Source: Pseudomonadota bacterium
GTDB lineage: Bacteria > Pseudomonadota > Alphaproteobacteria > GCA-2731375
Length of the DNA: 58,992 bases
Reading direction: 5' to 3'
NCBI GenBank assembly: GCA_027623205.1
Contig: JAQBYC010000012.1
Coordinates: 1 to 58,992, forward strand
Shown here: positions 44,471 through 53,253 of the stretch, in pieces
Position numbering within the stretch: position 1 is the first letter of the stretch
Layout: each line of letters opens with the position of its first letter
Translations under genes and position numbers: made by a program
Notes under the pieces: model-generated
What the model saw: the letters and a program-made list of their open reading frames with translations, nothing else
The model's database searches: none
Told to the model about the DNA's origin: nothing

Positions 44471-44577
44471 TCGCCGCTATAACAATTGCTGATTATCGGC
44501 CAGTGATCCCTAAGAACGGATTAATCGAAATGGTTAATGGCCCGATACATCCATCACCGGGGTTGTCATCGCCGGCG

Positions 44578-45612
44578 CTACAGCTCCCCCCGCACCTGTT
44601 CGGCGCCGGCCACCATGGCCCTGGTCTTGCTGCGTGCCAGCCAGCGGGGAATGGCGGAAAAGCCGCAGTCGGCGGTAATGGTCAGCATTGACGCCGGCAC
44701 ATGGCGCAGCACCTCGCGGATACGGACGGCGACATCCTCGGCGCTTTCCTGATGAAATGACTTCACATCGATGACCCCCGCGGCGATCTGATAACGCTCT
44801 GACAGCGGCCCCAGGATATCCAGCTCCGCCATCTCGCGGTTGGCGAATTCCAGTACCAGCATGCGGGTATCCAGAATTTCCATGGCGCCCAGCAACCGCT
44901 TCAACCCGCGCGGGGACGACGGGCGCGAGGCGTTGTTGCCAAAACAAACGTGCACCGCCGTGTGTTCCCCCAGGCCATGGGTTACCTGGTTGATGCATTT
45001 CGCCGCCTCGGCCAGGCTGCGGCGTTCCGGCACGAAGGTCAGGCCCGGCTCGTCAAGCTGAATGAAATCCGCCCCGGCCCGGCGCAGGGCCTCGATTTCG
45101 GCGCGCAGCATGGCGATGACATCGTCCATCAGGTCGGCGGTGGCGTTGGTGCCGTCGCCATAGTGGGGGCTGGGCAGGATGCTGGCGGCAAAGGTCAGGG
45201 GGCCGGGAAAAGCGATCTTCAGCCTGCTGTCCGGGGCTAGGCGGGCCAGATCCTGGTATTCCCGCACCAGCCCCAGGCCATCCGGGGCGCCGACCTTGCC
45301 AGTGGCGAAAAACTTCGGCGCCATGTCATAACCGGGCACGCCCAGCTTGCGCGGCCGTTGTTGCCGCTCGATCCCGGAAATGCGTTCGTACATCTCGTAG
45401 ACAAAACGCTGCCGGCGCAGCTCGCCATCGGAAACAATGTCGATCCCCGCCTCCACCTGATCGGCAATGGCCAGCCGGGTGGCGTCCTCGAACGCCTCGG
45501 CCACATCCATGGGCGCGGCCGCCTCGCGCATATGCCGGCGGAACAGATGCATCCACCCGGGCAAGGCATAACTGCCCACGCCCATGGTTGGCAATATTGG
45601 CAGCTCTGTCAT
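44578..45612 (-). CDS. MetE-like cobalamin-independent methyltransferase (catalytic half only)
   Basis: 344 residues corresponding to the C-terminal barrel of MetE. The zinc ligands are visible as His221 and Cys223 (HVCFGN), Glu255 (VLEFANRE) and Cys316 (TADCGF). The substrate segments SDGELRRQRF and QLDEPGL are also present. Stand-alone barrels of this kind transfer methyl groups to homocysteine or other thiols from donors other than folate. I start at ATG 45612 (MTELPILPTMGVGSY); the open frame extends 78 codons into sequence overlapping the end of the amidase gene and without similarity. The methyl donor is unknown. Confidence 0.85.
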   Translation of the reverse strand: MTELPILPTMGVGSYALPGWMHLFRRHMREAAAPMDVAEAFEDATRLAIADQVEAGIDIVSDGELRRQRFVYEMYERISGIERQQRPRKLGVPGYDMAPKFFATGKVGAPDGLGLVREYQDLARLAPDSRLKIAFPGPLTFAASILPSPHYGDGTNATADLMDDVIAMLRAEIEALRRAGADFIQLDEPGLTFVPERRSLAEAAKCINQVTHGLGEHTAVHVCFGNNASRPSSPRGLKRLLGAMEILDTRMLVLEFANREMAELDILGPLSERYQIAAGVIDVKSFHQESAEDVAVRIREVLRHVPASMLTITADCGFSAIPRWLARSKTRAMVAGAEQVRGEL

Positions 45613-45721
45613 GTTGGCACCTATCAAGGCTAATCCCGTCCCGCGCAGTATGCCCGAGCTGTATGCCAAGGTGAAGACAGGAGGGCTGGCCGGGGGCCAG
45701 ACGGGCTTGATTGCCGCCGCG

Positions 45722-47173
45722 TCAGTCCGCGAAACCGGGTGGAGCAACGAAGCCTCCGAATTCCAGTTCCATAAGATGCGCGAAATGGATGCTGGTGTAA
45801 TCGTTGAATTCCGCGCTGACCGCCTGCACACCGATGGGCAGACCATCGGCCCCGGGACCGGTTGGAAACACCGTACTGGGCAGATAGCTCACCGTGACAA
45901 GGCCGGACCAGAAAATTTGCTGGAAATACTCCTGCGCCGTCCCATCAACCAGCAGTTTCCGGGTCTCAAGTTCGCTGTGGTCATGGGGGAAGGCGGTGGT
46001 CGCCACTTGCGGACAAAGGAGAATATCCCAGTGGTTGAAAAATTGCCGCCAGGCCAGGCGCATTGTTTCGCGCCGGTTGTGCCAGTGCAGCCAATCCCGG
46101 TGCGTTTGCACCAGGGCGCGCATCCTGGTGGGCAGGCGGCCCTTGTCCTCTGGCGCAAATCCTTCGGCGGTATTCTGCAAGGTCCGAAAGAATTCATCCG
46201 AAAGCCCCGCGCCCGTAACGCCGCATAACATGTAGATATAGGCCTGGTGCGAGATATCGAGATCGATCTCGGGCCGGGCCGTATCGGACACGATGGCGCC
46301 GCATTTGCCAAGTTGATCGCCCAGGGACTGGATGCGGCCGGCAATCGCCGCACTCACCGGCGCGCGCGGATCGTCAGGCCAGACCGCGACCCGATACTCT
46401 GACAAGCTGCGTTTTTGCGGCCGCGCCAGATTGAGCGTCCAGCCCGGCGCCTGCAGCGGGTCCGCGCCGGCGACAATATCCATGGCGAGCGCGAGGTCGT
46501 CCGCGGTGCGGGCCAGGGGGCCGACCACGGCGATATCGGGCGGCGCCACCATGCCGGGCAGGGCATGGCCTTGCGGAGGAACCACGCCCCAGGTTGGCTT
46601 GTGCCCATAGACGCCGCAAAAATGGGCCGGATTGCGGATCGACCCACCGATGTCGGAACCGGCTTCAAGACCGCAAAACCCAGCCGCCAGCGCCGCCGCC
46701 GAGCCGCCGGACGAGCCGCCCGGCGTGCGCGTGAGATCCCATGGATTATTGGTTGTCCCGTATATCTCGTTATAACTTTGAAAGTCGGCCAGATTGATCG
46801 GTACATTGGTCTTGCCCAGAAAATGCGCGCCCGCGGCTTTCAGCCGCTGCACCATTACCGCATCTTCCCTGGCCACGTTGTCCTTGAAAGCCGGATGGCC
46901 CCAGGTGGTGGGCAGTCCGGCAATGTCATAGGCTTCCTTGATGGTCATGGGCAGGCCATGCAGGGGACCAAGCGAGCGGCCTTCCGCCTGCGCCCGGTCG
47001 GCCGCATCGGCGGCGGCCCGGGCGCGTTCAAAATCGCGGACCGGCACCGCATTCACCGCGCCATCAAAACGCTCGATACGGCCGAGGTAATAATCGGTCA
47101 GTTCCCGCGCGCTGATTTCCTTGTCGCGGATCTTTTGCGCCAGCGCCCTGGCCGATGCAAATGCCAAAGTCAT
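45722..47173 (-). CDS. Amidase-signature-family amidase
   Basis: 483 residues with the complete Ser-cisSer-Lys triad: Lys79 in TIKEAYD, cis-Ser155 in PGGSSGGSAAALAAG, and nucleophile Ser178 in AGSDIGGSIRNPA. The family hydrolyses carboxamides to acids and ammonia, usually in the cytoplasm. I start at ATG 47173, preceded by GGGAGAGG; the frame is open 64 codons further upstream but runs into the Sel1 promoter region. It is 109 bases before the MetE-like gene on the same strand, so the two may be co-transcribed. The natural amide is unknown. Confidence 0.9.
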   Translation of the reverse strand: MTLAFASARALAQKIRDKEISARELTDYYLGRIERFDGAVNAVPVRDFERARAAADAADRAQAEGRSLGPLHGLPMTIKEAYDIAGLPTTWGHPAFKDNVAREDAVMVQRLKAAGAHFLGKTNVPINLADFQSYNEIYGTTNNPWDLTRTPGGSSGGSAAALAAGFCGLEAGSDIGGSIRNPAHFCGVYGHKPTWGVVPPQGHALPGMVAPPDIAVVGPLARTADDLALAMDIVAGADPLQAPGWTLNLARPQKRSLSEYRVAVWPDDPRAPVSAAIAGRIQSLGDQLGKCGAIVSDTARPEIDLDISHQAYIYMLCGVTGAGLSDEFFRTLQNTAEGFAPEDKGRLPTRMRALVQTHRDWLHWHNRRETMRLAWRQFFNHWDILLCPQVATTAFPHDHSELETRKLLVDGTAQEYFQQIFWSGLVTVSYLPSTVFPTGPGADGLPIGVQAVSAEFNDYTSIHFAHLMELEFGGFVAPPGFAD

Positions 47174-47313
47174 TTCAGGCCTCTCCCGGGCTGTGGTGAT
47201 ATCGTCGAGTGTAACATGCCCGATTGGACGCGGATTTGTCATTTTTGTCACCACGCGCGTCAATCCGGTCTGGCGGGATGGGAATGAATTTTGGAACAAA
47301 CAGAGAATACGGC

Positions 47314-47343
47314 TCGACAAATCCAAATATTTCCTTCTATAGT
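47314..47343 (+). promoter_or_regulatory. Possible promoter of the Sel1-repeat gene
   Basis: TCGACA (47314-47319) and TATAGT (47338-47343) are 18 bases apart in an AT-rich stretch, 45 bases before ATG 47389. The match to sigma-70 consensus is fair only. Confidence 0.35.
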
Positions 47344-47388
47344 TGTTAACTAAAAACTCATGCAATTTTTTTGTTGGGGGATTTTGGT

Positions 47389-49074
47389 ATGAAAAGGTTT
47401 ATTCGGGCGGCATTCACCATCTGCGTTTTGTGCCTGGGGCTGGGCGCGCCAGGTGTGGCGGGGCCGGCGGAGGACGCCGCCGCCGCTTTTGAGCGTGGCG
47501 ATTTTGCTACCGGCATTGGCGTGCTGCGCTCCATGGCCGAAGACGGTGATGCAACCGCGCAACAGAACCTGGGGATCCTCTACCTGAAAGGATACGGTCT
47601 GCCCCGGGACGAGGGGGAGGCGATGAAATGGTTCCGCCGCGCCGCCGCGCAGGATAATGCCGAGGCGCAGTATGCCCTGGGTATCGCCTACGCCAGGGGC
47701 ACTGGTCTGCCCAAGGATCTCGATCAATCTCTGAAATGGTTCCGCCGCGCCGCCGCCTTGGACCATGCCGGGGCCTGGTACGGTGTCGGCCTCGCCTATG
47801 ACGTTGGTTTGGGCGTGCAACCCGATCCCGCCATGGCGGCGAAATGGTACCGCAAGGCGGCTGAACAGGGCGTCGTGCAGGCGCAATTTAATTTGGCGGT
47901 ATTGTATGACGAAGGCCGGGGCGTAAAGCAGGATCAAAAGCTGGCGACCAAATGGTTCGGCAAGGCCGCCGATCAGGGTGATGCGCTGGCGCAATACAAG
48001 ATGGGGTTCCGTTACGAGTCGGCAAGGGGCGCGCCGCAGGATGACGCCGAAGCGGCGAACTGGTATCGCCGGGCGGCCGAACAGGGTGACGCCGCCGGGC
48101 AGAATGCACTGGGGACTTTCTATCAGGATGGCCGGGGCGTGGCGCGGGACGACGCGGCGGCGCTGATGTGGTACCGCAGGGCAGCGGACCAGGGCAATTC
48201 CAGCGGCCAATATCACACGGGCAACATGTACTACTATGGCCATGGCATGCCCGAGGACCCGGCCGAGGCGGCGAAATGGTATCGCAAAGCGGCCGAACAG
48301 GATCTCTCCCTGGCGCAATACAGTCTTGGGTTCATGTATGATAAAGGAAGGGGCCTGCCTCAGGATTACGCCGAGGCGCTGAAATGGTACCGCCTGGCGG
48401 CCGCGCAAAATAATCCTAATGCGCAAAACAGGCTGGGTCTCGCCTATGACAATGGCCTTGGCACGGGCCGGGATCACAAGGAGGCCGTGCAATGGTTCCG
48501 CCGCGCCGCCCAACAGGATCAGGTTGACGGCCAGTACAATCTGGCGGTGATGTACGAAATGGGCCGGGGCGTGGGCCAGGACTATGCCCAGGCCCTGACA
48601 TGGCATCGCAAGGCCGCGGCCCAGGGATATGTTAAGGCCCAGTAAAGCATCGGCTATTTATACGAACATGGCCAAGGCGTGGCCCGCGACAGTGCGGCTG
48701 CCCTGGAATGGTTCCGCCGCGCCGCCGAGGGCGGCTTCGACATGGCGCAGTATAACCTGGGGATGTTTTACAAGGACGGCCGCCGCGTGCCCAAGGACCT
48801 GGCCGCGGCAGTAACTTGGTACCGCAAGGCGGCGGCGCAAGGGCATGCCAAGGCGCAGTACAGCCTGGGGGCCATGTACGGCAATGGCCAGGGGGTGGCA
48901 AAGGACTATGTCGAGGCCTATTTCTGGTTCGATCTGGCAGCCGCCAATTTCAAGGAGAACGAGGCGGCCTATCGGGCCCTGGCAATCGAGCAGCGGGACA
49001 AGGTCGCCGCCAGGATCAGCCCGGCCCAGCGCGTCGCCGCCCTCGTGCGTATCCGCAACTGGCGGCCGGAATGA
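47389..49074 (+). pseudogene. Secreted Sel1-repeat protein gene interrupted by an in-frame TAA
   Basis: From ATG 47389 (GGGGGA upstream) a signal peptide (KRFIRAAFTICVLCLGLG, cleavage near GVAG) leads into 36-residue Sel1-like repeats of the form AQYxLGxxYxxGxGVxxDxxEAxKWYRKAAxQ. Ten complete repeats precede a TAA at 48643-48645. Exactly the same frame continues after it with three more repeats and a family-type C-terminus, ending TGA at 49074. The TAA stands where the repeat has Tyr (AQY), so a TAC or TAT codon was changed. Without it the protein would have 561 residues. As it stands it is cut after 418 residues within repeat 11. Sel1 proteins act as periplasmic or secreted scaffolds. Confidence 0.8.
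48643..48645 (+). other. In-frame nonsense codon within Sel1 repeat 11
   Basis: TAA replaces the conserved Tyr of AQY-SIGYLYEHG. The frame is open and repeat-homologous on both sides, so only this one codon disrupts the gene. Confidence 0.85.
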
Positions 49075-49171
49075 GCATGGGCGCATCGGGCGAGCCATCG
49101 GGCGGGTCCTGTGGGTCCAGGACCGGCCATGCCGGGACGGTGGCAGAGACGTCCGCAAGCCGGACCGGCGG

Positions 49172-50026
49172 TCAGCCGGGCAGGGGCGCCAATGCGGCCC
49201 AGGTGTTGGCGCCCACCACGCCATCGTTGCCCAATCCGTTCGCGGCCTGAAACGCCTTGACGGCGTTTTCCGTCGCGGCTCCGAAATCCCCATCCAGCGC
49301 TCCGGGCGAAAAGCCCCTGGCCGACAGGGCGTGTTGCAGCCGTTCGACCAGCCCGCCCTCGTCGCCGGGCCTGAGCGTCGCGAGGACCTGATCACCCTCG
49401 AGCGCGGCCAATGCCAGTGAGGTTCGATGGCGCCGGTCCGCCAGTCCGTTCAGGCCACCGTTGACGATCCGTGTCACCGCCTCGACATTATTATCGTCGG
49501 CCCATTCCAGGGCCGTCTTGCCGTGCCAGCTTCGGGTCGCCAGATAGCTCGCCGCGATCAGCCACGCGGTCGCCGGTTCCATGGCGCCTTCCGGATCGGC
49601 TTCGAGGTCGAGACCGAGCCGCGAGCCGAATTTGCGGTAGTTTTCCCGTCCCGTTAGCTGCAAATAGCCGCGGCCGCGATAGCGATAGCCATCGCCGGAC
49701 GCCGGCGGGCCATTGCCCATCCGGTTGCCATAGACATAGTTGGCGAGCTTCTCTGCATTGCGTACGTATTCGGCGGCCTGCGCCGCATCGTGAAAGTAAC
49801 GGGGGAACACCGCCAGCAGCCGTTCTGGCGTGGTATAGAACAGCGATTCCGACAGGCGCGTGAAGCCAACCGATTCATGGGCGCACTGACCGATCATATT
49901 GGCGCCACGAAGTAAGTTACCCAGGGCGCCTTGCGGGGCGATCTGTACCTCCGCCTGCTCGAGCCCCGCAATTGCCGTGTCCGGCGCGTCATGCGCCGCG
50001 GCCCGGATCGCCGATGCCAGTTCCAT
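49172..50026 (-). CDS. GH19-type endolysin-like hydrolase with peptidoglycan-binding domain
   Basis: 284 residues. The first 200 match the chitinase-class-I/GH19 lysozyme fold used by phage endolysins: catalytic-Glu segment CAHESVGFTRLSES, GYRYRGRGYLQLTGRENYR, and VNGGLNGLADRR. The C-terminal 65 residues form a PG_binding_1 domain (LQHALSARGFSPGALDGDFG, AVKAFQAANGLGNDGVVG). It would cleave peptidoglycan or chitin glycans. There is no signal peptide, as in phage enzymes that need a holin, but no phage gene is near. I start at ATG 50026, 8 bases after GGAGG, rather than GTG 50041. It lies between two Sel1-repeat genes. Confidence 0.85.
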   Translation of the reverse strand: MELASAIRAAAHDAPDTAIAGLEQAEVQIAPQGALGNLLRGANMIGQCAHESVGFTRLSESLFYTTPERLLAVFPRYFHDAAQAAEYVRNAEKLANYVYGNRMGNGPPASGDGYRYRGRGYLQLTGRENYRKFGSRLGLDLEADPEGAMEPATAWLIAASYLATRSWHGKTALEWADDNNVEAVTRIVNGGLNGLADRRHRTSLALAALEGDQVLATLRPGDEGGLVERLQHALSARGFSPGALDGDFGAATENAVKAFQAANGLGNDGVVGANTWAALAPLPG

Positions 50027-50388
50027 GTTGGCCGCCTCCACATGCCCACTATGTCATCAACGGCATGTCATCAACAGCTACCAGCATATTCCACGCCATC
50101 GGAAAACACCATGATTTCCACGGCGCGACCGATCCAACGCCACACTGGGGGCATTGCTCCCGCGTCCCCGCCAGGGGTGCTTGGAAACAGCTGGGGAAAC
50201 CGAAACCGCCGCCAAGGCAGGGACCGGCTTTTGCCTGCCGTCACGGTTCAACAGCTCAGTCTCAGGGATCGTTGGTATTATCGGGCGTGCCGTTTAAATG
50301 GTTGAAAAGAAAAATGACTCATCTTAAGATTGCGGATAGCTGAAGCGTGATATTGCCGATCCGCAACAATCGGCGCGGGGAGGTGAGG
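50027..50388. other. Divergent intergenic region
   Basis: 362 bases between the endolysin-like and second Sel1 genes. The only clear elements are the two ribosome sites (GGAGG on the minus strand at 50035-50039; GGGGAGG before 50389). Short open frames here look non-coding. Confidence 0.5.
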
Positions 50389-51402
50389 ATGGCCAAGATG
50401 ACGCCACATTTTGATACTGCGGCGCTGGCGGGGGAAGGGCCGCTTGGGCTGGCGGTTGCCGCCTATGCACAGGGCGACTATGCAAAGGCGGCGGGCCTAT
50501 TCGCGCCGCTTGCCGCGCAAGGGGACGTCCATGCCCAGGTTTTCCTTGCGGTCATGCACCACAATGGCGATGGCGTCGAGCGGGATCATGACCAATCCGC
50601 CGAATGGTTTCTTGCGGCGGCCCGAGGGGGAGATGCCGGCGCGCAATACCAATATGCGGTGAAACTCAGCGTTGGCCAGGGTGTCGCGGCAAAATTCACC
50701 GAGGCGGCGAAATGGTTCCGCGCGGCCGCCGAGCAAGGCGATATGGAGGCGCAGGCGGAACTTGGGGCCATCTACCGTACCGGACGGGGGGTGGAGCCGG
50801 ACGTCGACGAAGCGGTCAAGTGGTATGAGAAGGCCGCCGCGCAAGGCCATGCCTGGGTACAGCATGCTTTAGGCCACATCCATGAAACCGGCGACGGCGT
50901 GGCGATCGACGATGTCGAGGCCGTAAAATGGTACCGTTTGGCGGCCGATCAGGGCATCGCGGAAGCGCAAAAGGATCTGGGCACCATGTACCTTGATGGC
51001 CGCGGCGTGGCGCAGGATTATGCCGAAGCCGCGCAATGGTATGGCAAGGCCGTGGCACAGGGTGAGATCAAGGCGCTTGGCGGTCTCGCTTATTTGTATT
51101 TGTCGGGTCTCGGGGTCGCGCAGGACTATGTCGAGGCGGCGCGGTTGTACCAGGAAGCCGCTGAGTATGACTTTGCCGATTGCCAGCTTAACCTGGGTAT
51201 TATGTACCTTAATGGAACCGGCGTGCCGCAGGACGATGTCACCGCGCATATGTGGCTCAACCTTGCGTCATCGGGCGAAACGTCCGCTCGTGAAGACTAC
51301 CAGGAACAGGCCGCTGAATGCCGCGATTTCGTTGCGGCCAGGATGACACCTGCGCAGATTGCCGAGGCGGAACAGCGGGCCCGCGATTGGGAGGACGATT
51401 GA
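50389..51402 (+). CDS. Cytoplasmic-type Sel1-repeat protein
   Basis: 337 residues, about seven or eight Sel1-like repeats of 36 residues (for example AQAELGAIYRTGRGVEPDVDEAVKWYEKAAAQG), followed by a C-terminus (MWLNLASSGETS, ARMTPAQIAEAEQRARDWE) that closely resembles the tail of the broken Sel1 gene at 47389. Unlike that gene it lacks a signal peptide, so it should stay in the cytoplasm. The start at ATG 50389 follows GGGGAGGTGAGG. Sel1 repeats form curved helical scaffolds for protein-protein contacts. The partner is unknown. Confidence 0.85.
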   Translation: MAKMTPHFDTAALAGEGPLGLAVAAYAQGDYAKAAGLFAPLAAQGDVHAQVFLAVMHHNGDGVERDHDQSAEWFLAAARGGDAGAQYQYAVKLSVGQGVAAKFTEAAKWFRAAAEQGDMEAQAELGAIYRTGRGVEPDVDEAVKWYEKAAAQGHAWVQHALGHIHETGDGVAIDDVEAVKWYRLAADQGIAEAQKDLGTMYLDGRGVAQDYAEAAQWYGKAVAQGEIKALGGLAYLYLSGLGVAQDYVEAARLYQEAAEYDFADCQLNLGIMYLNGTGVPQDDVTAHMWLNLASSGETSAREDYQEQAAECRDFVAARMTPAQIAEAEQRARDWEDD

Positions 51403-51560
51403 TCGCCGCGCCATCTCACCCCGGTCCGGGTCGTCGGGTTGCCGATTGAAGGCTTTCCAACCGAGCCGGTTTTTGCGTACCATCCTGGTAGATGAACTGA
51501 TCCATCTACCGGGCAGAGGGGCTTTGGCTTTTGGGGCCTGAACCACAGGGGAAGACAACA

Positions 51561-52703
51561 ATGGAATACAACTGCATTTCCGCCGACAGCCACGTCGATC
51601 TGTGCTGGATGCCGCCCGAGCTGTTCGTCAACGAGGCGACCGCGGCCATGAAGGACCGCATGCCCTATGTGGTGGATGGTCCCGACGGGCCGTACTGGAC
51701 CAGCAGGAACGGCACCTCGTTCGGCCTGAAAAACGGCGTCGGTCCCAGCGGCGCGAAGTACGAGAAGGGCAAACACGCCCGCGCGGACCTGATGGCCGCG
51801 ACCAATCTTTATGAAGACGGCAAGAATGACATCCGGCGGGTCTCCGACCCGCACCTGCGTCTCAAGGACATGATGCTGGACGGCGTGGATGCGGAGGTCA
51901 TCTACGGCATTCTGGGCGCCGCCACCCGGCTGGCGGATCACGAGGCGGCGAACGAAATGTTCCGCATCTACAATGACTGGCTGGCGGATTTCTGCAGCCA
52001 TTATCCAGAGCGCCACATTGGCCTGGCCTGTCTGCCCTATGGCGATATCGAGGCGGCGCGCAGGGAGGTCTACCGTGCCGCCGATCTGGGCTTGCGGGGG
52101 CTGGAGCTATCCTGTTCCTGGGATATGCAACCCATGTACGACCCCTGTTGGGAGCCCCTGTGGCAGGCGGTGAACGAGGTGGGGTTGCCGCTGCATTTCC
52201 ATACCTTCCCGGCCATCCCCACGGACCAGATCGCCAATCTGACCGGCAAGACCCGGCGCGCCGCCTTTTTCACCGTGGTATCCGGATTTCAGATGAACCT
52301 GGTCAACATTATCGCCGCCATCATTTCGGGCGGCGTGCTGGAACGCTATCCCGAATTGAGGATTGCCCTGGGTGAAAGCGGCTGCGGCTGGATCCCCTAT
52401 ATGCTCGACCGCATGGATTTTGAATGGGAAGACCGCTTCCATGATCTCGAGTTGACCATGCGGCCAAGCGATTATTGGAAACGCCAATGCAAGGCAACCT
52501 TTCAGTATGATACCATCGGCATGAAGCTGATCGAGGACATGGGCGTGGAAACCCTCATGTGGGGCTCGGACTACCCCCATGGCGACGGCGTCTGGCCGGA
52601 ATCCCCCCGCTATATTGAAGCGCAGTTCGGCCATCTGCCCGCCGCGGACCGGCGCAAGATTACCTGCGAAAACGCCGGAAAATTCTATGGTTTGATCAAA
52701 TAG
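51561..52703 (+). CDS. Amidohydrolase-2 family (ACMSD-like) metal-dependent hydrolase
   Basis: 380 residues of the TIM-barrel amidohydrolase-2 group that includes decarboxylases such as ACMSD and gamma-resorcylate decarboxylase, and hydrolases of ring-derived substrates. The N-terminal metal motif reads ADSHVDLC, with Asp where many members have the second His. Other metal segments are LHFHTFPA and the C-terminal MWGSDYPHGDG. I start at ATG 51561, after AGGGGAAG, ignoring ten upstream codons. A cupin and a phytanoyl-dioxygenase gene follow with short gaps (31 and 54 bases), suggesting one catabolic operon. Substrate unknown. Confidence 0.87.
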   Translation: MEYNCISADSHVDLCWMPPELFVNEATAAMKDRMPYVVDGPDGPYWTSRNGTSFGLKNGVGPSGAKYEKGKHARADLMAATNLYEDGKNDIRRVSDPHLRLKDMMLDGVDAEVIYGILGAATRLADHEAANEMFRIYNDWLADFCSHYPERHIGLACLPYGDIEAARREVYRAADLGLRGLELSCSWDMQPMYDPCWEPLWQAVNEVGLPLHFHTFPAIPTDQIANLTGKTRRAAFFTVVSGFQMNLVNIIAAIISGGVLERYPELRIALGESGCGWIPYMLDRMDFEWEDRFHDLELTMRPSDYWKRQCKATFQYDTIGMKLIEDMGVETLMWGSDYPHGDGVWPESPRYIEAQFGHLPAADRRKITCENAGKFYGLIK

Positions 52704-52734
52704 GCGGGCCGTCAGTAAATTTGGAGCCGTGAGC

Positions 52735-53199
52735 ATGCCAGCGCGCCAGTATAATTTCGATACCAGTCATATCGAATGGGTCCACTTCGCGGGCAGTTCA
52801 AGGTTCGACTACCCCATCGACTATGCCCTGGCGGTGCTGGGCGCGCAGCCGGAGATCGGCGCCCTCGACATGTTGATGAAATGGGCGCCGAACGCATACT
52901 GCCACTTCCACCGGCATCTGGCTGCAACCACCACCCTGGTGCTGGAGGGCGAACAGCATATCCATGAAACCACGGAGACGGGCGAGCGCATCCATAATAT
53001 CCGCAAGGCCGGCGACTATGCCCACAGCCCCGGCGGCGATGTCCATATGGAGCGGGCCGGCCCCCAGGGCGCGCTGATCTTCTTCGGTCTGAAATCAGCC
53101 GACGGCCGCCTGTTTCAAACCCTCGATAAAGACCGGAACATCCTTGCCACCGCAACAGTCGATGACTGGGCCGCCGGCCGTATCGCAGGTTCGCGATAG
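52735..53199 (+). CDS. ChrR-like cupin protein
   Basis: 154 residues forming one cupin domain. The metal motif is CHFHRHLAATTTLVLEGEQH, with the His-x-His and Glu of cupin motif 1; DVHMERAGPQGALIFF forms motif 2. Proteins of this subgroup (ChrR-like, acetylacetone-cleaving-enzyme-like) act as dioxygenases or sensors. I start at ATG 52735, 8 bases after GGAG; a GTG two codons upstream (52729) is also possible. It lies between the amidohydrolase and the dioxygenase genes and is probably co-transcribed. Confidence 0.8.
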   Translation: MPARQYNFDTSHIEWVHFAGSSRFDYPIDYALAVLGAQPEIGALDMLMKWAPNAYCHFHRHLAATTTLVLEGEQHIHETTETGERIHNIRKAGDYAHSPGGDVHMERAGPQGALIFFGLKSADGRLFQTLDKDRNILATATVDDWAAGRIAGSR

Positions 53200-53253
53200 G
53201 CTGGCTTTTGGATTCTCGGCAATGTCGCCGGTGGGAACGAGAGGAGGCGTTGC

